Shown here piece by piece: positions 8,535-16,442 of a stretch of 28,879 nucleotides of DNA. The DNA comes from Parcubacteria group bacterium CG11_big_fil_rev_8_21_14_0_20_39_22 (GTDB lineage Bacteria > Patescibacteriota > Minisyncoccia > Phycocordibacterales > GCA-002787175). Below the pieces are notes generated by a model. It had not been told where the DNA came from. It did no database searches and saw only the letters and a list, made by a program, of their open reading frames with translations. A program made the position numbers and the translations under genes. Positions within the stretch are counted from its first letter, which is position 1. Every line of letters starts with the position of its first letter. The stretch is taken from the NCBI GenBank assembly GCA_002787175.1, contig PCWC01000065.1, positions 1 to 28,879 on the forward strand, given 5' to 3'.

Positions 8535-9897
8535 ACAATAAATCTAACACAAAATTTCCTATACGTTCTCCCGATCTACCATCGGTAAACTCGCACTGCT
8601 CTTTAACCAATCTGCGTCTTCCCTCTCTTTCTAAGGAAGGATCTCCAATATATTTGTTTATCGATTCCAAAAGATCTCTTTCGTTCTTTGCCATTTTAAT
8701 TCCCCCAGCGTCAAGTGCTTTTTTATAATGTCCGCTACTATAATACTGTGTAGGTGATTTCAATAGACTGCTTTTTTTATTTATCTCAAAGTTTATATTA
8801 ATCACAGGTTTATCGAATATAGCGGCATCTATTGAAATGCTGGAAGCGTACGTCACCAATAGATCCATATGAGCCAAAGTGTTCCTAAGATGATTTAGGT
8901 CAGATTCATCCATATCCCAATCAACTCCTCTTTTTTGGCTGAATCTGATACCTGGGTAATCATAGCGAAGAGATGGACGTTTTTTAATTTCACCCTCATC
9001 TACAAAGTCATTAGGTTGGAAACGCACAAGAAGTTTTGTATTTGACGGAAGTAGACCATCTTTCTCAGAGGCGGTTAAGAGGTCTATTATATCCCAATCT
9101 GAATCACTAAAAGCCTTTCCCATAGATGCATAGACTATCAGCTTGTCATTTGCAGACAGACCATACTTTCCCATAAATGAATCCCTGTCTATTGTTCTAT
9201 CTGAAAAAAATAGGTCGTACTGCGGAATACCTGAAACGAATATATCCTTCTTCTTCATATCTGCGTACTCGAATACTTCTTGTTTAACAATTTTATTAAA
9301 AACGATAATTTTATCAGGAAGTAGACGTAGTATGGATCGAGATGTGACCTTATCCCAACTATTTACGAAACCCACTGATATTATTTTTCTTCTCTTTGCC
9401 TCCCTTAGCAAATGAATCTCCGGATCATCAAACAAATGAGCTAAGAATACCAGACTTGGATTATACTTATCAAAAAATTGTTTATACGTCCGATCTTTGA
9501 CCAAGTAGAAATCTAAATATCTTACCAGCTTCCTGATTATTTTTTTTGAAAATACTTTCTTTGCTAATTTCCCAAAATAGTATTTTAAAAAATTACGATC
9601 CTCAGCAAACAACATCCTTCTTTTTAAATCTATAGTCTTTGAATCCAATAGGAGAAATTTCAATTTAGAAAACAAAGAATCGATACCTCTCATCGTTCTC
9701 TTTTCTACAACCTCATACTCTATTCTTGGATCATTAAAAGATTTTTTATAATATTCGGCTTTTTCCTTTGTTTTAGTAAAAAGAATTATCTTCACATTCT
9801 CATCTGAAAGCAGGGTCTTTAAAACAGGTGTTCTTAGTAAATTCTTGGCTTCCACACCTTCAAATATTGAAATAAAGATTATTTTGCTATCTTTCAT
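8524..9897 (-). CDS. GT-B-like surface carbohydrate transferase (paralog 2 of 4)
   Basis: A 457-residue protein with no signal peptide or convincing membrane helix. It belongs to a set of four paralogs in this window that share, in order, a xxWDxx motif (NSWDK, 179-183), a GxPxYD motif (GIPQYD, 223-228), VRFQPND, a SS..IDAAIFDKPVI block, and a C-terminal DGxSxER[IL] (DGRSGERI). The last two resemble the sugar-nucleotide-binding half of CDP-glycerol glycerophosphotransferase-like and other GT-B proteins annotated as surface carbohydrate biosynthesis proteins. The acidic pair DD at 157-158 precedes the WD motif. It overlaps its neighbours by 11 bases on both sides. A CMP-nonulosonate transferase role is a reasonable guess from context but not shown. 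Confidence 0.65.
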   Translation of the reverse strand: MKDSKIIFISIFEGVEAKNLLRTPVLKTLLSDENVKIILFTKTKEKAEYYKKSFNDPRIEYEVVEKRTMRGIDSLFSKLKFLLLDSKTIDLKRRMLFAEDRNFLKYYFGKLAKKVFSKKIIRKLVRYLDFYLVKDRTYKQFFDKYNPSLVFLAHLFDDPEIHLLREAKRRKIISVGFVNSWDKVTSRSILRLLPDKIIVFNKIVKQEVFEYADMKKKDIFVSGIPQYDLFFSDRTIDRDSFMGKYGLSANDKLIVYASMGKAFSDSDWDIIDLLTASEKDGLLPSNTKLLVRFQPNDFVDEGEIKKRPSLRYDYPGIRFSQKRGVDWDMDESDLNHLRNTLAHMDLLVTYASSISIDAAIFDKPVININFEINKKSSLLKSPTQYYSSGHYKKALDAGGIKMAKNERDLLESINKYIGDPSLEREGRRRLVKEQCEFTDGRSGERIGNFVLDLLYGK

Positions 9898-11206
9898 ATT
9901 CTCTCAAAATTATTTCCAGTAGTCTTTGCGATGAACCACCGTCTTTTTTAAAGCATTCTTTATCTATAAGGTCATTCCTTTCTTTTTCCTTTTCAAACGG
10001 GTTTGCTACAGCTTTATTGATGAAGTTTATCAGCTCTTTAGGAGATTTGGCTATATAACAAGCATTGCTTTCAACAACAGGATTGAAATGATTGTAGTCA
10101 TAAAACCTACGGACGCTTGAGTAGTAAGACCTTTTTTCTGATCCATCGAATGAAAAAATAACGGAGGGTCTGCCCACAATTGCTGCGTCTATGATCATAG
10201 TGGAAGGACCTGAAACAACAACATCCGAGGATATTAATAATTTGATAAGTTTTATATCATCTTCTGGCGAAAGTTCGGTGTTTTTCAAAACCTTGAATCT
10301 CTGACTCGGTCGATCTATGACCACTCTGTTCGAAAAAGTTCCTGATTCTATAGTTTTAACATTATCATTAGGAGGAAGTCTGACAATTATAAAATACCGT
10401 TCGTCCAAATTCTTGTCCATAATCATCAAGATGTCACTATCCACCGTATTGTCAGAAATATATCTATCCCCCGCCGGGGCAAATAGGACTACCTTTTTAT
10501 TAGCAGGAATATTCAATTCAGCAAAAATCTCTTTTTTTTCATAATTGGAGGATACGTAACGATCATAATGCGGAATACCTATTACCTTTATAATTTCTTC
10601 CGGAACATTATGAACTCCTATCGCCTCTTTTTTTAGAATTTGATTCTGGACAATAAAAATATCGGGGAAAAAACGTATCAAACCTTTAGATGATAAATTA
10701 TCCCAGGACCTTGTCATTCCTAATATCCTTTGACCGTTTTTCCGTGCTGCCTTGCCAAATCCAATATCGGATTCATTTTGAATATCAGTGAGCAATATGA
10801 TTCCTGGACCATATTTTTTAAAGACTCTTTCAAAGGTCTTCGAAGGGGTCAAGATCAAACTCAAATTCCTAACTACGAAAGATCCGAATTGCCCTCTTAA
10901 AAAAAGGGATAATATACTTACTATCCCTTTTAACTCGGTTTTTCTTTTTATCCGCATTGATCTTGTGTGAAGTGCGGACAAGGAAATTATCCTTAAAATT
11001 TTATCTCTAATAGACAGCGAGGTGTCAATTCCCTCTAAAATGATATCTTTTGATCCATATTCAGCTTCAAAAAAACTTTTTTTCTTTTTGGGATATAGCA
11101 CGATTACTTTAAATCCATTACTAATCAGAATGTCCAAAAATGGAGACCCGATAATATTACGAGATATCAGAGGGTGGAAACTTGTAATGTAGATCGTTTT
11201 ACTCAT
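9887..11206 (-). CDS. GT-B-like surface carbohydrate transferase (paralog 1 of 4)
   Basis: A 439-residue cytosolic protein, closest within the window to the paralog at 17424-18785: both begin with the same SFHP..SRNI pattern and share LLTDIQNE or STDVQNE. Family landmarks are RSWDN (166-170), GIPHYD (210-215), FAPAGDRYISDN, VRLPPND, SGPST..DAAIVGRPSVI, and a C-terminal DGGSSQRL. The first two motifs lie at the domain junction, the rest in the presumed donor-nucleotide-binding Rossmann domain. It starts inside the last codons of NeuB2 (4-base overlap), so its product level is tied to that enzyme. It probably transfers the sugar made by module 2; acceptor and linkage are unknown. Confidence 0.65.
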   Translation of the reverse strand: MSKTIYITSFHPLISRNIIGSPFLDILISNGFKVIVLYPKKKKSFFEAEYGSKDIILEGIDTSLSIRDKILRIISLSALHTRSMRIKRKTELKGIVSILSLFLRGQFGSFVVRNLSLILTPSKTFERVFKKYGPGIILLTDIQNESDIGFGKAARKNGQRILGMTRSWDNLSSKGLIRFFPDIFIVQNQILKKEAIGVHNVPEEIIKVIGIPHYDRYVSSNYEKKEIFAELNIPANKKVVLFAPAGDRYISDNTVDSDILMIMDKNLDERYFIIVRLPPNDNVKTIESGTFSNRVVIDRPSQRFKVLKNTELSPEDDIKLIKLLISSDVVVSGPSTMIIDAAIVGRPSVIFSFDGSEKRSYYSSVRRFYDYNHFNPVVESNACYIAKSPKELINFINKAVANPFEKEKERNDLIDKECFKKDGGSSQRLLEIILREYER

Positions 11207-12252
11207 TTGAAGTGTTTTTTTGTGATGAATGTTCCTTTTGAAATCAATTCAGACGCAATTTTACCAGAAACACCATCGAAATCAGCGATGGATATATGTC
11301 CTTTTTCTGGATGATAAGGTCTTCGTGATTCGAGGTCATCGGGCTTTATAATGGCACCCTCTTCAATATCCCTTCTTGCAATAATAGATTTCTGCGCCCA
11401 GGAAGTGTTTTTTTTAAAAACAGATTCATCTTCTTTGACCGTCAAAGCATCATATACATCATCTATATCATTGAGAAATTTCTTCATCTCTTTGGGAGTG
11501 ATAGCGACAGTTATATCCATACTTTCAAATGGAGGACTCACCTTATCTTGATCAAGGCAAATATGTTTCTCAATAACGGACACCCCTTTTGATATAGATG
11601 CCAGAGGTACAGCAGTTCCAATAGTATGGTCTGAATATCCTATATTGTATTCTGGAAAAAACTCCCTCATTTCATCAATTACATGCAAAGCTGCTTGCTT
11701 CGGCTCCACAGGATACAAAGTAACACAATGTAAAAAAATAATCTGATTAGAGAAGTTTCTATATTTTTCCAAAATTCTAAACCTATCTTCTCTCTTTAAA
11801 AGACCCAAAGATACGATTACAGGATTACCCGTAGTGAGAGCCATATCTATCATTCTTGTATTATTGCTGTCACCTGAACCTATCTTAATAATAGACATCC
11901 CTCTTTTAACAAGCTCTAAAATATCGTATTCATTGTGAGTAGTGGCAAAACATATAAGACCTTTTGACTGAGCATATTTTTTTATTTGTAGAAATTTTTC
12001 CATTGTCAATTCTCTCTGCTTTAGTCTTTCTAACCAGTATTTATCTTCGCTACCAACAACATTTTCTGCGGTAAAGGATTGGAATTTTATTACAGACAGG
12101 CCGATCTCTACAGCCACATCTACAAAAGCCATACCCCGATCAACATCTCCAAACGCCAGTACACCAACCTCCGCAATAACCAAAGGTTTTATAAATGGCC
12201 CCACCACCACATCTTCGTTATTTGATTTTCCTAAGTATATATTATTTGCCAT
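11203..12252 (-). CDS. neuB: Divergent NeuB-family nonulosonic acid synthase, module 2
   Basis: A 349-residue PEP-dependent aldolase-type synthase with TIM barrel and C-terminal SAF domain. Metal-ligand histidines are kept: His209 (GYSDHT) and His230 (IEKHI). KFQSF (56-60) and SLG replace KFQTH and STG, and the SAF domain keeps ESRRP. Two signatures are lost. The N-terminal AEIGxNHxG is AEVGVLAFGD (27-36), and GPDH near residue 240 is replaced by a segment reading PPFESMDI before ITPKEM. The catalytic core looks competent but the sugar pocket should differ from module 1, suggesting a different nonulosonate. It lies between the dehydrogenase (11-base overlap) and a transferase (4-base overlap). 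Confidence 0.82.
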   Translation of the reverse strand: MANNIYLGKSNNEDVVVGPFIKPLVIAEVGVLAFGDVDRGMAFVDVAVEIGLSVIKFQSFTAENVVGSEDKYWLERLKQRELTMEKFLQIKKYAQSKGLICFATTHNEYDILELVKRGMSIIKIGSGDSNNTRMIDMALTTGNPVIVSLGLLKREDRFRILEKYRNFSNQIIFLHCVTLYPVEPKQAALHVIDEMREFFPEYNIGYSDHTIGTAVPLASISKGVSVIEKHICLDQDKVSPPFESMDITVAITPKEMKKFLNDIDDVYDALTVKEDESVFKKNTSWAQKSIIARRDIEEGAIIKPDDLESRRPYHPEKGHISIADFDGVSGKIASELISKGTFITKKHFK

Positions 12253-13207
12253 TTAAATAGCTTATAACCTTATCGATTGTAAAGATTTGTGTTTCTCTCC
12301 AAGCGTCTAAAGTAGAACCTCCTATATGAGGAGTAATTATTAAATTGTTCGATGTTTTAGCATATTGCAATAAAGGGTCGTCCTTAAAATAATCACTGAA
12401 ATTTATATCAAATTCACCAGGGAAAACATCTATAGCTGCACCTGCCAACCTTTTGTCTTTTAGAACCACCAGTAAAGCATCGTTATCTACAATTTCTGCC
12501 CGAGCGGTGTTGATGAAAAAAGACCCAGGGCGAAATGAGTTAAATATTTCGGAATTGATTAAGTTTTTTGTCTCATCATTGGAAGGTGTATGGAGAGTAA
12601 CTATATCACTTTTTGAAACCAACTCTTTAAGCGAACTACATTTTGATAGTCTATGATTTTGCGAAGTGACATAGGGGTCATAATAGTTGATCAGAGGCAT
12701 TTTAAAAGCTTCTGCAAATTGGGACACCATACTTCCCAGACGCCCTAACCCGATAATTCCTATGCTCATTTTAGACAGCATCGACTTACCTCCAAACAGT
12801 TTTCTGTCCCATACTCCACCCATAACCGACATATGGGCTGGTATTATATTTCTAATGAGTGCGATTATCAGACCCCAGGTATGTTCCGCCGTTGGAGTGA
12901 TTGTACTTAAAAAATCTTTTTCGGATTTTAAGGTAATGACCTTAATTCCCAACGATTCTGCATATTGAACATCTATATGAGGATCACCTGTTGTATTTGA
13001 AGCTATAACCTTAAGAAGAGGCATCTTGTCAATTTTTTCTTTCCCACAATAAAATCCAAGTGGGGCAAAAACAGCTTCTACTTCCTTGATATCACTAATA
13101 TCATCTTCACTGGGGTCCCTCAATTCTAAGACCTCGAAATTTTCTCTAAGTTTTTCTAAAGCAACCTGCTCAAACTTCAGTATTTTATAGTATATTATTT
13201 TTTTCAT
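12242..13207 (-). CDS. D-isomer-specific 2-hydroxyacid dehydrogenase (module 2)
   Basis: A 321-residue member of the phosphoglycerate-dehydrogenase-like family. The Rossmann motif GLGRLG is at 153-158, with Asp177 after it. Catalytic Arg236 (TARAE), Glu265 (FPGEF) and His294 (TPHIGG) are intact. It is the counterpart of the protein encoded at 3569-4549: both have the pattern 'DFL.TIT.TAEH or TAEL' and 'DPL..YA', and both follow a CMP-sugar synthetase gene. Here the overlap with that gene is 23 bases and with NeuB2 11 bases. The conserved placement argues for a role in making or altering the nonulosonate rather than for general serine metabolism. No such step belongs to the standard Neu, Leg or Pse pathways. 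Confidence 0.85.
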   Translation of the reverse strand: MKKIIYYKILKFEQVALEKLRENFEVLELRDPSEDDISDIKEVEAVFAPLGFYCGKEKIDKMPLLKVIASNTTGDPHIDVQYAESLGIKVITLKSEKDFLSTITPTAEHTWGLIIALIRNIIPAHMSVMGGVWDRKLFGGKSMLSKMSIGIIGLGRLGSMVSQFAEAFKMPLINYYDPYVTSQNHRLSKCSSLKELVSKSDIVTLHTPSNDETKNLINSEIFNSFRPGSFFINTARAEIVDNDALLVVLKDKRLAGAAIDVFPGEFDINFSDYFKDDPLLQYAKTSNNLIITPHIGGSTLDAWRETQIFTIDKVISYLNGK

Positions 13208-13919
13208 TATCAGTTACTCCTGAATTCATTAAAGACTCGACCATTAAAACATCAATGTGGTTGTCTATATCAATTGCGGAAATCGGATCAATTTCAATAT
13301 GAAAATTATTTTTACCTTCTAACAATCCCTGGTCATGTAAAAGATTAAAGCTACTGACATATAAATTACCGAAAGCATAGAATTTTGGCCTTTGTTGTCT
13401 ATTCATAACCGAATAATGTTCTTTTTCCATCCAAAATCCAATAGTCTCTTCTTGTGTAATGCCTCTAATATTATGAGGATGATGTCTATGGGTAAGCTCT
13501 TCCACAGTTATTACGGATTCTGCATTCTTTTCTACCGCCAAAGATATTGCCGAGTCTATCTGTGAGCTCTTTACTAAAGGAGACGTGGGCTGGACAGTGA
13601 CGATATAATCCGGGACATAATTATTTTCATCTTTTAGTCGCTTCAAAGTATATTGTAGAGCATCGAGAACTCGACTGGTATCTTGAGCAAGATGAGAAGG
13701 TCTTAAAAAAGGAACTTCCGCACCAAACTTTTTTGAAACCGAAGCTATTTCTTCGTCATCTGTTGTGACCATCAGTCGAGATACCAGATTTGAGTTTTTT
13801 AGAGCATTGATTGCATAACTAATCAAAGGTTTGTTATTTAGCATAGACAGATTCTTTTTAGGTATGCTTTTTGAACCTCCACGGGCAGGTATTAATCCCA
13901 ATATTTCTTTTTTTACCAT
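13185..13919 (-). CDS. neuA: CMP-nonulosonate cytidylyltransferase, module 2
   Basis: A 244-residue NeuA-family nucleotidyltransferase, first gene of the ten-gene operon. RGGSKSIPKKN (13-23) is the classic CTP-binding loop, TVQPTSPL follows in mid-protein, and IDIDNHIDV lies near the C-terminus. The ATG has no clear Shine-Dalgarno. A TATGAT -10-like box on the minus strand (13934-13939) lies 14 bases before the start, so the leader would be very short; its -35 is weak. The terminator of sqdB lies about 55 bases upstream, so the operon probably needs this promoter. The partner sugar is presumably the product of NeuB2. Confidence 0.86.
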   Translation of the reverse strand: MVKKEILGLIPARGGSKSIPKKNLSMLNNKPLISYAINALKNSNLVSRLMVTTDDEEIASVSKKFGAEVPFLRPSHLAQDTSRVLDALQYTLKRLKDENNYVPDYIVTVQPTSPLVKSSQIDSAISLAVEKNAESVITVEELTHRHHPHNIRGITQEETIGFWMEKEHYSVMNRQQRPKFYAFGNLYVSSFNLLHDQGLLEGKNNFHIEIDPISAIDIDNHIDVLMVESLMNSGVTDNEKNNIL

Positions 13920-13973
13920 ATTTAAACCATCTTATCATAAATGTAGATAAAGAGTACCAGACTCACGTTTGAA

Positions 13974-14000
13974 AAAAGCAGCACTAATTGTGCTGCTTTT
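13974..14000 (-). terminator. Intrinsic terminator after sqdB
   Basis: AAAAGCAGCAC-TAATT-GTGCTGCTTTT is a perfect 11-bp inverted repeat with a 5-nt loop. It lies 17 bases past the stop of the sulfoquinovose synthase gene. On the minus strand it is followed by further T residues (TTTTTTC); on the + strand only a short T stretch follows. It separates sqdB from the ten-gene operon. Confidence 0.85.
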
Positions 14001-14017
14001 GTAATACTACCGCCCCT

Positions 14018-15172
14018 TCACTTACGCCAACGGATTTCCGGCCTAAGAACCGCATGGTCTACGTCTTCTGCAAGCAATGCTCGCTGAAGAATATTGACCA
14101 GAACTTCCTCAGACAAAAGATTGGGTTTAAGACCAAGTAATTTCAGGGCAGAATTTTTTGCATTATAAAAATGTGCTTCTTTTTCCACCCGTGGATTCGG
14201 TAATATTTCTATCTGAGCATCGAACCCGATTCCTTTAGCGGCATCTTTAACTTTTTGAGCCAATTGCATTACTGAAAACATCTCAGTAAATTGATTGAAA
14301 ACTCTAAATTCGCCACTCTTTGCGGGATTATCAATTGCCAATCTGACACATTGTATCGTATCAATAAGGTTCAAAAATCCTCGAGTTTGACCCCCTTCGC
14401 CATATACAGTAATCGGCTGATTTTTCGCAGCCTGTACTACAAAACGGTTCAGGGCTGTTCCAAACACAGCGTCATAATGAAAGCTGGTCAAAAGATCAGG
14501 GTGCATCTTTGTCTCCGGCGTTTCAATGCCATAGACCACTCCTTGATTGAGATCGGTTACAGAAATTCCCCAACCTCTACAAGCAAACTCCAGGAGCACA
14601 CTATCAGCCACTTTTGAGGCGTGATAGAAAGACCCCGGAAGCTTTGGGTATGGAAGTCGATCTTTTCGTCCATTGTGGGTTATTTCCAACCACCCCTCTT
14701 CAATGTCAATATTAGGAGTCCCGTATTCCCCCATTGTCCCCAGCTTTACCAAATGCGCTTCAGGAGTAAATTCCCTCATCGCAAAAAGGACGTTCAAAGT
14801 GCCTTTTACATTATTATCAAATGTTGTAACAGCCCCGTTTCTATCTTTCATAGAAAAAGGTGCGGAAGGCTGTTCAGCATAATGAATGATTGCATCAGGA
14901 CTGAACTCTTTGAACAATTCGTACACTGCCAAATGATTTTGCGCAATATCTGCTATCTTTACCTGAATCGGATTTTTAGCTGTTTTATTCCAGCATTCAA
15001 CCCTACGTCGCAAAACAGGAATCGGGAACAAAGGTCTTACCCCCATTCTCTCTTCCCACTGCCTTTTCAAAAGTGCGTCGACAATCATTACCTGATAGCC
15101 GTGATTCGCAAAATGCATTGCAGTTGGCCACCCTAAGTAGCCGTCTCCACCCAATATAAGTATCTTTTTCAC
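14018..15172 (-). CDS. sqdB: UDP-sulfoquinovose synthase (SQD1/SqdB type)
   Basis: A 384-residue extended short-chain dehydrogenase that makes UDP-sulfoquinovose from UDP-glucose and sulfite. Resemblance to plant SQD1 and cyanobacterial SqdB is strong along the whole length: GGDGYLGWPTA (8-18), the E/QPSAPFSM segment, KLGTMGEYGTPNIDIEEG (143-160), LPYPK, DLNQGVVYG, YDAVFGTALNRF, and EFRVFNQFTE. Catalytic Thr146, Tyr183 and Lys187 (YxxxK) sit where SQD1 has Thr145, Tyr182 and Lys186. The start is GTG, set by a strong AAGGAGGT (15177-15184) four bases upstream, unlike most genes here. It is a single-gene unit with its own terminator and a near-consensus promoter. No sulfolipid synthase (SqdX/SQD2) is next to it, so sulfoquinovose probably enters the surface glycan instead. 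Confidence 0.93.
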   Translation of the reverse strand: MKKILILGGDGYLGWPTAMHFANHGYQVMIVDALLKRQWEERMGVRPLFPIPVLRRRVECWNKTAKNPIQVKIADIAQNHLAVYELFKEFSPDAIIHYAEQPSAPFSMKDRNGAVTTFDNNVKGTLNVLFAMREFTPEAHLVKLGTMGEYGTPNIDIEEGWLEITHNGRKDRLPYPKLPGSFYHASKVADSVLLEFACRGWGISVTDLNQGVVYGIETPETKMHPDLLTSFHYDAVFGTALNRFVVQAAKNQPITVYGEGGQTRGFLNLIDTIQCVRLAIDNPAKSGEFRVFNQFTEMFSVMQLAQKVKDAAKGIGFDAQIEILPNPRVEKEAHFYNAKNSALKLLGLKPNLLSEEVLVNILQRALLAEDVDHAVLRPEIRWRK

Positions 15173-15241
15173 TTTTACCTCCTTAATCTGGTTGATTTTT
15201 AGAACAAGAACATTTCCTAACTGTCTCTGCAGTCAAAAGAA

Positions 15242-15269
15242 AGCCGCCTTAATATTATATGAAGCGGCT
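15242..15269 (-). terminator. Intrinsic terminator after neuC copy 2
   Basis: AGCCGC(C)TT, an 11-nt loop, then AAGCGGCT: 8 bp with one bulged C. On the minus strand the stem is followed by TTCTTTT. It lies 8 bases after the neuC stop and occupies the same bases as the predicted sqdB promoter. Confidence 0.7.
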
Positions 15270-15280
15270 GAAACTGTCAA
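15252..15280 (-). promoter_or_regulatory. Predicted promoter of sqdB, overlapping a terminator
   Basis: On the minus strand TTGACA (15275-15280) is followed by TATAAT at 15-nt spacing (15254-15259) or TAATAT at 17-nt spacing (15252-15257). The -35 overlaps the stop codon region of neuC and the -10 lies in the loop of the upstream terminator hairpin. Initiation near 15245 would give a leader of about 70 bases ending in the strong ribosome-binding site at 15177-15184. Confidence 0.6.
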
Positions 15281-16416
15281 AAAGTTTTCTTTAGAAAAAG
15301 ATCTTTTTTAAACGCAGTCTTTTTAAGGACTTCCATTATTTTTTCAGAAGTCCGACCTTCACCATAAGGTAATGACAGGTTATCAGGTAAGCTTTTTACC
15401 CAATTAGGATCAATGGACATTTCTAAAGCATTTCTGACTGATACTTTATCAGGGTAAGGCACGTCGATAATATTTTCACTTCGAAGCCTGCCCTCCTGTC
15501 TCAAACCGACATTTACAACTGGGGTTTTGAATAAAGCTGCTTCCTTAATACCGCTCGACGAATTTCCGACCAAGACTTTGGCACCGGATAAGAGACCCAA
15601 GAAATCACCAGCTTCGAGGTTCTTGAATACCTTCATATTAGGCAAACAACAATCTTTTATGGCTTTCACCACTTCACCGTAACCTTGATCCGAACAAGGA
15701 TATATGACAATTGTTGATGACCCTATCTCTTTCACCTCTTCCAGTATAATACTCATAGTTCTGTAAGCATTCTCCCGATTTAGAGTTTCAGGATGATACA
15801 AAACCATAGTGAAGTCATTTCTGCAGAGGTTATACTTAGCAGCTACTGTCTCAAACGGGGTGAATTCTCCGTTTGAAATAAGATCTAAGTGGGCATCCCC
15901 TACCACATAAACTCTTTCCGGATCTTCACCCAAAGAACAGACTTTTTCATAGGCCCCATTGTGAGCGACTAAATGAATATGTGATAATTTTGTTATCGCA
16001 TGGCGAAACCAATCATCTAGATTGCCAGTCTTATCACCTCCTTCCACGTGGTAAACAGGAATATGCATATTTACCGCAGCCATTACCGCAGCTAATGTCT
16101 CGCTTCGGTCTCCCAAAACAAGCAACATATCAGGATTTAACACTGAAAAAACGCTCGCAGCTTTTTCTATACAAACCCCCAATGCAGCAGTCCGTTCCTT
16201 TGCAGAATCACCTTTCTGACCCATATAAATTGAGGCAGAAATTTGGAAATGCTTGGAAACTTCATCTTTAGTTTTACCGAACTCCTCAGACAAGTGCATA
16301 TCTGACACAACAATCTGGAGCTCGAATTTAGGATCAGATTGAATCGCTTTAAGTGTCCGGAGCAAAGCCCCAAACCCCCCTCGTTTTCCCGAGAAATAAC
16401 ATATTTTCTTTTTCAT
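15277..16416 (-). CDS. neuC: NeuC-type hydrolysing UDP-HexNAc 2-epimerase, copy 2
   Basis: A 379-residue enzyme with all family hallmarks: GDRSE at 102-106, HVEGGDKTGNLDD at 123-135, RHAITKLSHIH at 138-148, and VGNSSSGIKEAA in the C-terminal UDP-binding domain. It would release the 2-epimerised N-acetyl sugar that NeuB2 needs, since module 2 (NeuA2, dehydrogenase 2, NeuB2) has no NeuC of its own. The start is ATG with AAAGGA about seven bases upstream. Unlike copy 1 it is a single-gene unit: a terminator follows it and a nested inverted repeat precedes it. Whether it makes ManNAc or a 6-deoxy diacetamido sugar is unknown. Confidence 0.88.
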   Translation of the reverse strand: MKKKICYFSGKRGGFGALLRTLKAIQSDPKFELQIVVSDMHLSEEFGKTKDEVSKHFQISASIYMGQKGDSAKERTAALGVCIEKAASVFSVLNPDMLLVLGDRSETLAAVMAAVNMHIPVYHVEGGDKTGNLDDWFRHAITKLSHIHLVAHNGAYEKVCSLGEDPERVYVVGDAHLDLISNGEFTPFETVAAKYNLCRNDFTMVLYHPETLNRENAYRTMSIILEEVKEIGSSTIVIYPCSDQGYGEVVKAIKDCCLPNMKVFKNLEAGDFLGLLSGAKVLVGNSSSGIKEAALFKTPVVNVGLRQEGRLRSENIIDVPYPDKVSVRNALEMSIDPNWVKSLPDNLSLPYGEGRTSEKIMEVLKKTAFKKDLFLKKTF

Positions 16417-16442
16417 TTAACATCCTTTCGAAGAACAATTTA

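Noticed and set aside
14621..15136. A 171-residue + strand open frame
   Set aside because: It lies wholly antisense to sqdB, which has full motif support; the long frame follows from sqdB's codon use.
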